DNA of 9,256 nt from assembly GCA_031277995.1 (NCBI GenBank), contig JAITLH010000441.1, forward strand, positions 1 to 9,256, in the 5' to 3' direction. A model generated the notes under the pieces. The model had not been told where the DNA came from and ran no database searches. It worked only from the letters and a program-made list of their open reading frames with translations. This document shows, in pieces, positions 1 through 6,527 of the stretch; position 1 is the first letter of the stretch, and each line of letters starts with the position of its first letter. The DNA comes from Deltaproteobacteria bacterium (GTDB lineage Bacteria > Desulfobacterota > Desulfarculia > Adiutricales > Adiutricaceae). A program made the translations under genes and the position numbers.

Positions 1-144
1 ATGATATAATAAACTCGGGCAGGCCGACGAGGGAGAGTTTTATCCCTAGGCCGCGCCTTTAAATTGTCCCGTCTAACGTAAATTTCACCCCTTAAAAAAC
101 CTAAAAAACTTGATTTTCAAGATTAAGATAGTCATTAGATTATA

Positions 145-171
145 TTAATTAAAATTTATCATTTTAATTAA
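145..171. repeat. 11-bp AT-only perfect inverted repeat
   Basis: TTAATTAAAAT at 145-155 is perfectly complementary to ATTTTAATTAA at 161-171, with the 5-nt spacer TTATC. No T-run follows, so a terminator is unlikely. It could be an operator or simply an AT-rich cruciform. The segment TTAAAATTTATCAT spanning its centre recurs at 295-308. Confidence 0.6.
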
Positions 172-353
172 CCTTAAATCAATGTCAGATATGGCTATAG
201 GGCATTATTCTAGGGATAAAAAAAATTCTTTTTAGCGACGTGGCCTTTTGGGGCTTTTCCATGAAAGTTGTCGAGATTTTCATTTGCCGTGGCGTTAAAA
301 TTTATCATGGGCGTTTTTTGAAGGCCTAGGGACGCGGCCTTTTGGGGCTTTTT

Positions 354-381
354 TTGAAGGCCTTTCGTTTAACCGTTTAAT
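354..381 (+). promoter_or_regulatory. Possible sigma70 promoter for guaA
   Basis: A -35-like TTGAAG (354-359, 4/6 matches) and a -10-like TTTAAT (376-381, 5/6) are separated by 16 bp. The predicted start near 388 would leave a leader of about 22 nt before the ATG at 410. The -35 lies inside the second copy of the TTTTTTGAAGGCCT repeat. This is the best candidate I found ahead of guaA, but the match is moderate. Confidence 0.3.
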
Positions 382-409
382 GGGCCCTTGTGGGCGAAAA
401 TGAGGTCAC

Positions 410-1951
410 ATGGCCGGACATGTCCTAATCGTTGATTACGGCTCCCAGTTTACCCAGCTGATAGCCAGGAAGACCAGAGCGGCCGGATATTACGCCGAGA
501 TCTTGCCGGCCGAGTTACCCGTCGAGCCCTATTTGGCCCGGAAACCGGGGGCCTTGATTTTGTCCGGGGGGCCGGCCAGCGCCATGGAAGATGGGGCGCC
601 CAAGCTCGATCCGGCCCTTTTGGAAGCCGGTTTACCGATATTGGGCATCTGCTATGGCATGCAACTTTTGGCCTTAAATTTGGGCGGGCAACTGACCAGG
701 GAAGCCACGGGAGAATACGGCCCGGCCATTTTTGAGGGCCAAGTCGATAGCCCCCTTTGGGGCGGCTTCGATAAGGGCCCGTTTAAGGTGTGGATGTCCC
801 ACGGGGATCGGGTGGAAGCCCCGCCGGCCGGTTTTGCCGTCAGCGGGAAAACCGAGGATCTGCCCGTCGCGGCCATGGAAAACCGGGACAAAAAAATCTT
901 CGCCATACAGTTCCACCCGGAGGTCCATCACACCCAAAACGGCGAGGCCATTTTAAAGAATTTTCTGGCCGTGGCCGGCCTGTCCCCAAATTGGAAAATG
1001 TCCTCCTTCGCCCGGGACACCATCGAGGCGGTTAAGGAAAAAACCGCTCCCGATCGAAGGGTTATTTGCGCCCTTTCCGGCGGCGTGGACTCGGCCGTGG
1101 CCGCGGCCTTAATCTCCAAGGCCATCGGTAACCGGCTCCACTCGATTTTCGTCGATAACGGCTTACTTAGGGAGGGCGAGGTCGAGGAAGTTCGGGCGGC
1201 TTTGACCGCGGCTTACCCGGAAATGAACCTGACCATCGTGGACGCTTCCAAATTATTTTTGGGGCGCTTGGCCGGTCAGGAAGACCCGGAAACCAAACGC
1301 AAGATCATCGGCCAAACCTTCATCGAGGTCTTTAAAAAAGAAGCCTTAAAGCTTGGCCAAATCGACTTTTTGGTTCAGGGAACTTTGTATCCGGACGTAA
1401 TAGAAAGCGTCTCCCCCCAGGGCCCCTCGGCCATGATAAAAAGCCACCATAACGTTGGGGGACTGCCCAAGGATCTGCCCTTCACTTTGATAGAACCCCT
1501 AAGGGATCTTTTCAAAGACGAGGTCCGGGTTTTGGGCCATGAACTGGGCATTCCCGATAGCCTTTTATGGCGCCAACCCTTCCCCGGCCCGGGCTTGGCC
1601 ATAAGGATCATAGGTCCGGTGGAGGAGGAAGGCCTCTTTATCCTAAGGCGGGCCGATTCCATCGTCAGGCAAGAAATTAAAAAGGCCGGTTTGGAGCGGG
1701 AGATCTGGCAAGCCTTCGCCGTTCTTTTGTCCAACAAAAGCGTGGGGGTCATGGGCGACGGCCGAAGCTACGGACGGGTCGTGGCCATAAGGGCCGTCAC
1801 CAGCGTGGACGCCATGACCGCCGATTGGGCCAGGCTTCCCCACGATCTTTTGGCCAAACTCTCAAGCCGAATCATAAACGAGGTGCCGGGCGTAAACCGG
1901 GTGGTCTACGACATTTCCACCAAACCCCCGGGCACCATCGAGTGGGAATAG
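410..1951 (+). CDS. guaA: GMP synthase (glutamine-hydrolysing)
   Basis: Makes GMP from XMP, ATP and glutamine, the last step of guanine nucleotide synthesis, in the cytosol. The 513-residue length is typical of the family. The N-terminal class I glutamine amidotransferase domain (about 1-190) carries the nucleophile in GICYG (Cys81) and the His169/Glu171 pair in FHPEV. The ATP-pyrophosphatase domain follows, with the P-loop SGGVDS at 223-228, and the C-terminal dimerisation domain ends in the characteristic KPPGTIEWE. The ATG at 410 puts the protein start where the family expects it (MAGHVLIVDYGSQF). A weak GAGG lies only 4 nt upstream (402-405), so initiation may be modest. The gene appears monocistronic: a gene-free spacer precedes it and a long hairpin follows 10 nt after the stop. 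Confidence 0.98.
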   Translation: MAGHVLIVDYGSQFTQLIARKTRAAGYYAEILPAELPVEPYLARKPGALILSGGPASAMEDGAPKLDPALLEAGLPILGICYGMQLLALNLGGQLTREATGEYGPAIFEGQVDSPLWGGFDKGPFKVWMSHGDRVEAPPAGFAVSGKTEDLPVAAMENRDKKIFAIQFHPEVHHTQNGEAILKNFLAVAGLSPNWKMSSFARDTIEAVKEKTAPDRRVICALSGGVDSAVAAALISKAIGNRLHSIFVDNGLLREGEVEEVRAALTAAYPEMNLTIVDASKLFLGRLAGQEDPETKRKIIGQTFIEVFKKEALKLGQIDFLVQGTLYPDVIESVSPQGPSAMIKSHHNVGGLPKDLPFTLIEPLRDLFKDEVRVLGHELGIPDSLLWRQPFPGPGLAIRIIGPVEEEGLFILRRADSIVRQEIKKAGLEREIWQAFAVLLSNKSVGVMGDGRSYGRVVAIRAVTSVDAMTADWARLPHDLLAKLSSRIINEVPGVNRVVYDISTKPPGTIEWE

Positions 1952-1961
1952 TCAGGCCCGA

Positions 1962-1995
1962 CGCCAAAAACGCCAAAATATCGGCGTTTTTGGCG
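1962..1995 (+). terminator. Hairpin after guaA, probable terminator
   Basis: CGCCAAAAACGCC (1962-1974) pairs perfectly with GGCGTTTTTGGCG (1983-1995) across an 8-nt loop, starting 10 nt after the guaA stop. The T5 run lies inside the 3' arm and no T-tract follows, so it is not a textbook intrinsic terminator. Transcript-end hairpin or mRNA stabiliser are the alternatives. Confidence 0.6.
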
Positions 1996-2204
1996 CGCCG
2001 GATGGACGGGAAGTTCAAAATAGGCGACACGCGAAGGGACTGGCCCGAGGGGCCAAGGCAAAAAAATCGCCGGGAAAACTTGGCCGTTTCAAAATTGCGA
2101 CAAACGATAACGAAAACCAGAGCGCCGGGCCTGGGCGAATAATCGTCCCGAGCCCAGGGCGGTTTCTCCCATTGGGCCCCGCGGCTAGCCAATAAAATGG
2201 CCGG
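1996..2204. other. Spacer between guaA and the fic pseudogene
   Basis: No gene is seen. It contains a 7-bp inverted repeat (CCTGGGC at 2130-2136, GCCCAGG at 2152-2158) and small GC palindromes (GGCTAGCC near 2183-2190; GGCCGG..CCGG near 2199-2212) just beyond the end of the minus-strand pseudogene, which might have formed its transcript end. Confidence 0.4.
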
Positions 2205-3001
2205 CTACCGGGCCCCGTATTTTTTTGGCCCTTTTACCCGAAACCCTAAAAGTTCGCTAAAGGCGTCAAGGACTCGGCTCAGGGTAAGCTCGATAAATAT
2301 GCCGCGACCGTCCTTTTGTTTGGCGTCCTCGACCAGGTCGCGGTAGATCCCAACGACGGAGTAAAAGTCCGATTCAATCGGTAGGAACCCAAAAAGGGCC
2401 TTCCGGTCGGTTAGGATCAAAGTCTGCCAAAGCCGCCCCAAGCGCCCGTTACCGACGGAAAACGGACGTATGGGCGCGACATGACAGCGCGAGATGGCGC
2501 TTTTTTATTACCGGGTGGGCATGTTTTTCCTTGCCCCGGGTAAAAAGCGTTTCCATCATTTCCGCGATGGCCTCCGGCTAAGCGCCGCGATTTTTGGCCT
2601 TCTCCCCATCGTAAAACCCAATCTTTCCCTTTCGAAACGTCCCGCCATCCTCGGCCAAACCATTGGTCATTAGCTTATGGGCTTTTAAAAAATCCTTAAT
2701 CGGGTAGGGAAGACCTCATCCGGGCGTAAGCATGGGCGGCGTTTTTCACTTCCCTGAAGTCCTCGCGCCTTTCCTTAGGAAGCCTTTTTTTGCCCCCCGG
2801 AAAATCGCTCACCCCTTACAAGGAAAGCGGATTTCCCCTTATGGCCAAAGTGGAAAAAATGGCCATCGAGCGGTTTGGATTTCGCCTAAAAAAGTCCCAG
2901 GCAAAGGGAGAGTCGGCTTCGATTTTAAGCAAACGTTAGACGATGTCGGCCAATGCGTCGCGGCTCTCGGCGGTGATGACAAAGGGTTTTTTAACGTGCA
3001 A
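2205..3001 (-). pseudogene. Degraded Fic-family protein (AMPylase-type) gene
   Basis: Minus-strand translation gives Fic-protein landmarks in order but in three frames. An N-terminus like HVKKPFVIT starts at a TTG (3001-2999) and leads to FREVKNAAHAYARM (about 2758-2717). IKDFLKAHKLM (2700-2668) comes in a second frame. RPFSVGNGRLGRLWQTLIL (ending near 2412) and the rest to a TAG at 2207-2205 lie in a third. In-frame stops sit at 2938-2936 and 2818-2816 (first frame) and at 2580-2578 (second frame). The catalytic motif HPFx(D/E)GNGR reads RPFSVGNGR: the His codon is CGT (2468-2466) and the acidic residue is Val. Fic enzymes transfer AMP from ATP onto target proteins and need that His. The remnant of about 265 codons lacks a C-terminal winged helix. 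Family assignment is confident; loss of function follows from the sequence unless it contains errors. Confidence 0.88.
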
Positions 3002-3387
3002 TGGCCTTTACCCACGGTGACAAAGTTTGGTTGGTTGGGCTCGTTTTCGATAAGCCCGGGGGCCTTAAAATAACGTTTATGGCCAGGCGCTATTGGCGTG
3101 AAAAAGGGTTAAAATTTGGTCTCGTTTGCCAGAAAACGCCTTTTAAAAAAAGGTCAAACCGGGGCCATGATTTTTTGAAAGCGAACGAAGTTTTGGGAGA
3201 AAAAAAGCGAAATTTCGCGGAAAAAACCGGGGGCGAAACGCTCCGTTTTTTGGAAAAATCCCGGTCCAATGGGGCACCCAATCCGCTTGATTTGGCCGGG
3301 GCTACCCCTGGCAAATTGAGCGGATTTTCGGCACGAGTCATCGGCTAAGCTTTTGGCCATTATAGCCTAACCGCGGTTAAAAAGCCC

Positions 3388-3727
3388 CGTAAAAAAAGGG
3401 GAAATCTCACCATGGCCGGGCGCGATTTCGGGGCGTATTTTTTGGGTTTTTGGGCCGGAAAGTTTCCGCCGTATTGGCTTAGGGGTCCGTTTTAGGGGAT
3501 GGGTTTTTTGGTCAAAAAAAACGGTTTTCCGGTCGGGTTTCGCCGGGGCGATTTTGGCCAAAATCGCTTATTTTTGGCCGGGCCAATGGGCGATTTTTTG
3601 CCGTTTTTGGGCTAGTTCGTTTGTTTGGAATTGGGGTCAAAAAGGCCATTTTTTGGTAGGATTGGACGGGGCGATTTCGCGTAAAATACGTTTTTTTTGG
3701 CCGGGACATGCGAGGGTTTTTTGGAAA
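3388..3727. repeat. Diverged tandem repeat, period about 123-126 bp
   Basis: Two clear copies align at a 123-bp offset without gaps over about 57 bp: copy A 3547-3603 and copy B 3670-3726. Shared blocks are GGCGATTT, AAAAT and TTTTTGGCCGGG (3571-3582 and 3694-3705), then TTTTTTG. Similarity continues upstream through GGTCAAAAA (3510-3518, 3635-3643) and GGT(C/A)GG(G/A)TT with a 1-nt gap. A weaker third copy begins near 3388, with GCGATTTCG at 3422, 126 bp before copy A. The copies are too diverged and too long for a CRISPR array. Function unknown. Confidence 0.5.
3548..3567. repeat. 20-bp perfect palindrome
   Basis: GCGATTTTGGCCAAAATCGC is exactly self-complementary with no central spacer. 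It sits inside copy A of the tandem repeat; copy B has lost the right half of the symmetry. Perfect symmetry without a loop suits a dimeric DNA-binding protein better than an RNA hairpin, but no regulator gene lies nearby. Confidence 0.6.
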
Positions 3728-3787
3728 AATTATCTCGGTCTGGGTAGCGCGTTAATCATGGAAAAACCTAAAGAATCGAAAATTCGC

Positions 3788-3816
3788 TTGACAAGGCCTC
3801 GGGGGGAAACTATACT
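3788..3816 (+). promoter_or_regulatory. Near-consensus sigma70 promoter
   Basis: Exact -35 TTGACA (3788-3793), exactly 17 bp, then -10 TATACT (3811-3816, 5/6). The start would fall near 3822-3824. This is the strongest + strand promoter in the window and is not followed by a credible coding region, which is why I propose an RNA gene downstream. Confidence 0.75.
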
Positions 3817-3822
3817 CGTGTG

Positions 3823-4174
3823 GAATAAAAGCGGTTCCTAAAAGGTTAATTTGACCAAAAACCCATGACCAGGGACGCCAGAATGGGAAAGCGTTTTTTG
3901 GGTGATTTTGGCTTAAGGCCAAAGGCGGCGCCGTTACGTTTCCGGGGGTTATTTGAAACAAAAGCCCGTCGGGAATCTTTTTTTTCGCGGACAATTTGAA
4001 CGGATGAACATGGGTCCATTGTGTACCTTTTAAGCCAAAAAATAAACTCGCGGTTTAACCAAAATTCCCCGTCTCGGCGCCCTGACCAAAGGGGCGGAGA
4101 ACGGAATAATCACCTTCGTTGTCTTTACCGTATTCATAACGCCCGTCGGAAATCTTTTCCAACGGGCGTTTTTT
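3823..4174 (+). ncRNA. Candidate non-coding RNA of unknown family, about 350 nt
   Basis: Bounded by a near-consensus promoter and a strong terminator. No start codon in the interval has a Shine-Dalgarno sequence, and the only frames are short or run through the terminator. The 3' half is rich in pairing: TCTC/GAGA plus CGCCC/GGGCG form a bulged stem at 4072-4100; AACGGAA/TTCGTT pair with one bulge at 4100-4120; then comes the terminator. Upstream, GGTTAATTTGACC (3844-3856) and TTTGGC/GCCAAA (around 3907-3923) can form small stems. It lacks recognisable tmRNA, RNase P, SRP or 6S signatures. Alternatives are the surviving promoter and terminator of a decayed gene, or an untranslated relic. Transcript ends are inferred. 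Confidence 0.45.
4138..4174 (+). terminator. Strong intrinsic terminator of the 3823 transcript
   Basis: AACGCCCGT (4138-4146) pairs with ACGGGCGTT (4162-4170). After one C/A mismatch, GGAAA (4148-4152) pairs with TTTCC (4156-4160), closing on a 3-nt loop. The downstream side reads six T from 4169 to 4174. No + strand gene other than the proposed RNA ends here. Confidence 0.8.
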
Positions 4175-4488
4175 CCTTTCGCCCTTTGGCTTATCGTTTA
4201 TGGGCTAAGGGAAGTTTTTTGGGGCCGGTGGGTAAGGCCGGTTTGGCTGGGCCAGGCATCATATTGGGACATTGGCCTTTTTTCTGGGGGTCGGAAAACC
4301 CCTGGGGAGGGCCTTCTCGCCTTGGCGAAAAGTTAAGAGGGACGGCCTTTTTTGGGGCCGGTGGGGGCGGGCCGGCTGGGGAGCGAAAAGGACCTTTAAA
4401 CCGCTTGGAACATGGGGCATTGGGCCTAAAACATAACCTTTAACCGCGCCCGAAATTGGGGCCTGGGGCCTTATCGCGAACCTTTGAG
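4175..4488. other. Spacer upstream of pyrG with direct repeats
   Basis: No gene is supported. TTTTTTGGGGCCGGTGGG occurs exactly at 4215-4232 and 4348-4365, followed in both places by a similar GGCCGG...TGGG block, so the imperfect repeat is about 40 bp. A weak promoter-like pair (TTGGAA 4405-4410, TAAAAC 4427-4432, 16-bp gap) could serve pyrG, but both boxes match only 4/6. No T-box, PyrR-type or other riboswitch core was recognised. Confidence 0.45.
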
Positions 4489-4506
4489 GGCCACTTGAAA
4501 GTGGCC
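4489..4506 (+). promoter_or_regulatory. Leader hairpin just upstream of the pyrG ribosome site
   Basis: GGCCACTT (4489-4496) and AAGTGGCC (4499-4506) are perfectly complementary; in RNA it would fold as a 6-7 bp stem with a small loop. It ends 13 nt before the GGAG at 4520-4523, close enough to affect ribosome access. No T-run follows. Regulatory use is inference. Confidence 0.4.
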
Positions 4507-4529
4507 AAAATGGGGTTTTGGAGAGTATC

Positions 4530-6470
4530 ATGAAGTCCAACTCGAAAACGAAATTCATCTTCATTACCGGCGGGGTTCTCTCGTCATTGGGCAAGGGACT
4601 CACCTCCGCTTCCTTGGGCAGTTTATTGAAATCCAAGGGCTTGGGCGTGACCATGCAAAAGCTCGATCCCTACCTAAATCTCGATCCGGGCACCATGAGT
4701 CCCCACCAGCACGGGGAGGTTTTCGTGACCGACGACGGGGCCGAAACCGACATGGATCTGGGCCATTACGAGCGTTTTTTGGGAACGCCCATGACCAGGA
4801 AATCGAGCCATACGGCCGGGACGATTTACAGCGCCGTCTTGGATAAGGAACGAAGCGGGCGCTTTCTGGGACGAACGGTTCAGGTCATTCCCCACGTGAC
4901 CGACGAGATTAAGTCGGCCGTTTTGTCGATGTCCTCGCCCGATTTGGACGTGGTCTTGATCGAAGTGGGCGGAACCGTGGGCGACATCGAGGGCCAGCCT
5001 TTTTTGGAAGCTTTGAGGCAATTAAAGCATGAGCTCGGGAAAAGCCGCTCCCTATTCATGCATCTGACCTTGGTTCCGTATTTGGGGATCACCCAGGAGC
5101 TAAAAACCAAGCCAACCCAGCACAGCGTCAAAGAGCTAAGGAGCGTGGGCATCCAACCAGACATCATCATCTGCCGAAGTAGCGTACCGGTGGACGCGGA
5201 AACCAAAAGCAAGATCGCTTTGTTTTGCGACGTTTCCCAAGACGCCGTTTTCACGGCCATGGACGTCAAAAACATTCACGAGCTGCCCATAAGGCTTTAT
5301 GAGCAGGGCTTGGAGAGAAAGGTCTCGTCGCTTTTGCGGCTGGGCCCAACCCCCCCGGTCGTTAAGCCCTGGCAGGATCTGGTCAGAAAGCAAGCCGAGC
5401 TAACCCGGAAAGTCACCATCGCCATCGTGGGCAAATACGTGAGTTTAACCGAGTCTTACAAAAGTCTCCAGGAGGCCTTGACCCATGGGGGCTTGGCCAA
5501 TAACGTAAAGGTGGAACTCCAATACATTAACGCCGAAGACTTGACGAGAAACAATCTCGACAAGTACTTGGGCGAGGCCCAGGGCATTTTGGTGCCGGGG
5601 GGTTTCGGAAACCGCGGCATCGAGGGCATGATTTTGGCCATAACCTACGCCAGAACCCACAAGCGGCCGTTTTTCGGGATCTGTTTGGGGCTCCAATGCG
5701 CGGTTATAGAACTGGCCAGAAACGTGGCCGGCCTAAAAAAAGCCGACTCGGAAGAGTTTAACCTGGCCACGCCCAATCCGGTTATCTTTCACATGGCCAG
5801 CTGGTTCGATCCCAAAATCGGCATGAGAACCGAAAGGACCCCCAAGGATGATTTGGGCGGGAGCATGCGGCTGGGGTCTTACCCTTGCCAACTTGAGCCC
5901 GGGACCAAGGCTTACCAGGCTTACCGAACCGACCTTATCCACGAGCGCCATCGCCATCGCTATGAGGTTAACCCGGCCTACGTCGCCCCGCTCAAAGCCG
6001 CGGGGCTGGTCATAAGCGGCCAGGTGCCCTTAAACCCCTTGGATAACCCCAATTTGCCCAAGCCGACGCTAATCGAGATCGTCGAACTCTCCGATCAACC
6101 CTGGTTTTTGGGTTGCCAGTTTCATCCCGAGTTCAAGTCCACGCCCATGAAACCGCACCCGCTTTTTAGCTCCTTTATCGAGGCGGCCCTGTCAAACGAC
6201 CCCAAGCCCAAAAAGGCCCAAAAGAGCGCTGCCCCGCGAACGGCGGGCCCAAGCCAACCAAAAAGCCCAAAGGCCCCCAAAAAAGCGGCCCCGGCCAAAA
6301 CGGACAAAGGCAAGGCGGCCACAATCACGGCGGCCAAAGACGCCGCTCCCAAAGAAAAGGCGGCCAAGAAAAGCCCGGCTCCCAAAAAGGCCCCGGCCAG
6401 CCCAAAACCCAAAGACGAGCCCAAGGCCGAGCCCAAAGCCGAGCCCGGCCCCGAACAAAAGGCCCAATAG
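4530..6470 (+). CDS. pyrG: CTP synthase with Lys/Pro/Ala-rich C-terminal tail
   Basis: Converts UTP to CTP using ATP and glutamine, in the cytosol. The ATG at 4530 is preceded by GGAG (4520-4523, 6-nt gap) and gives the usual N-terminus (FIFITGGVLSSLGKG, P-loop 14-23). A TTG at 4518 overlaps that ribosome site and is unlikely. The synthetase domain spans about 1-270 with VEVGGTVGDIEGQPF-type residues near 145-158. The glutamine amidotransferase domain spans about 295-555 with nucleophile Cys385 (GICLG) and His532/Glu534 (FHPEF). The family normally ends near residue 535-555. Here 91 more residues (556-646) follow, with 23 Lys by my count, many Pro and Ala and no aromatic residue, so probably disordered. 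No frameshift is seen. Immediately downstream is a bidirectional terminator and the convergent bactofilin gene. Confidence 0.97.
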   Translation: MKSNSKTKFIFITGGVLSSLGKGLTSASLGSLLKSKGLGVTMQKLDPYLNLDPGTMSPHQHGEVFVTDDGAETDMDLGHYERFLGTPMTRKSSHTAGTIYSAVLDKERSGRFLGRTVQVIPHVTDEIKSAVLSMSSPDLDVVLIEVGGTVGDIEGQPFLEALRQLKHELGKSRSLFMHLTLVPYLGITQELKTKPTQHSVKELRSVGIQPDIIICRSSVPVDAETKSKIALFCDVSQDAVFTAMDVKNIHELPIRLYEQGLERKVSSLLRLGPTPPVVKPWQDLVRKQAELTRKVTIAIVGKYVSLTESYKSLQEALTHGGLANNVKVELQYINAEDLTRNNLDKYLGEAQGILVPGGFGNRGIEGMILAITYARTHKRPFFGICLGLQCAVIELARNVAGLKKADSEEFNLATPNPVIFHMASWFDPKIGMRTERTPKDDLGGSMRLGSYPCQLEPGTKAYQAYRTDLIHERHRHRYEVNPAYVAPLKAAGLVISGQVPLNPLDNPNLPKPTLIEIVELSDQPWFLGCQFHPEFKSTPMKPHPLFSSFIEAALSNDPKPKKAQKSAAPRTAGPSQPKSPKAPKKAAPAKTDKGKAATITAAKDAAPKEKAAKKSPAPKKAPASPKPKDEPKAEPKAEPGPEQKAQ

Positions 6471-6478
6471 TAAGCCAC

Positions 6479-6507
6479 AAAAAAACCAGCCAGCGGCGGG
6501 TTTTTTT
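6479..6507. terminator. Bidirectional terminator between pyrG and bactofilin
   Basis: AAAAAAACC (6479-6487) pairs with GGTTTTTTT (6499-6507); after one A/G mismatch, GCC (6489-6491) pairs with GGC (6495-6497) around loop AGC. The A-run and T-run on opposite sides supply a U-tract in both directions. It starts 9 nt after the pyrG stop and lies 21 nt past the bactofilin stop. Confidence 0.85.
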
Positions 6508-6527
6508 TTGATGGTTGGGGGATTGGT

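Larger units (their letters stand above)
1..409. other. Gene-free AT-rich spacer upstream of guaA
   Basis: No credible gene is visible; all frames are short and lack start signals. The left half is AT-rich and holds an inverted repeat at 145-171. The right half holds two interleaved direct repeats: GACG(T/C)GGCCTTTTGGGG at 237-254 and 331-348, extending to 258 and 352, and TTTTTTGAAGGCCT exactly at 314-327 and 350-363. The 9-mer TATCCCTAG at 41-49 recurs inverted at 210-218, and TCCCTAGGCC at 43-52 recurs inverted at 323-332. I see no guanine/purine riboswitch core. guaB, often the neighbour of guaA, is not in the window. Confidence 0.6.
3002..3787. other. Gene-free stretch, G/T-rich on the + strand
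   Basis: Short open frames exist on both strands (for example 3001-3348 +, 3154-3360 -, 3554-3841 +), but they overlap, are low in complexity, lack Shine-Dalgarno sequences and resemble nothing I know. The right half is rich in T-runs next to GGCC or GGG and contains the diverged tandem repeat annotated separately. A 12-bp palindrome GCGAAATTTCGC lies at 3207-3218. Confidence 0.5.

Noticed and set aside
1..409. Purine riboswitch ahead of guaA
   Set aside because: The conserved core around the three-way junction was not found on reading the sequence.
3388..3727. CRISPR array
   Set aside because: Repeat period of about 123 bp, strong divergence between copies and no cas genes.
3865..3999. 44-codon ATG frame inside the proposed RNA
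   Set aside because: No Shine-Dalgarno sequence and no recognisable motif; kept only as an alternative to a non-coding transcript.
4021..4443. 140-codon GTG-start frame
   Set aside because: Runs through the strong terminator at 4138-4174, has no ribosome site and low-complexity content.
4518..4529. TTG start for pyrG 12 nt upstream of the ATG
   Set aside because: It overlaps the GGAG ribosome site that correctly spaces the ATG at 4530.
4259..4654. Minus-strand frame overlapping the pyrG start
   Set aside because: Mirror of pyrG coding sequence and G-rich spacer; no motif or start signal.
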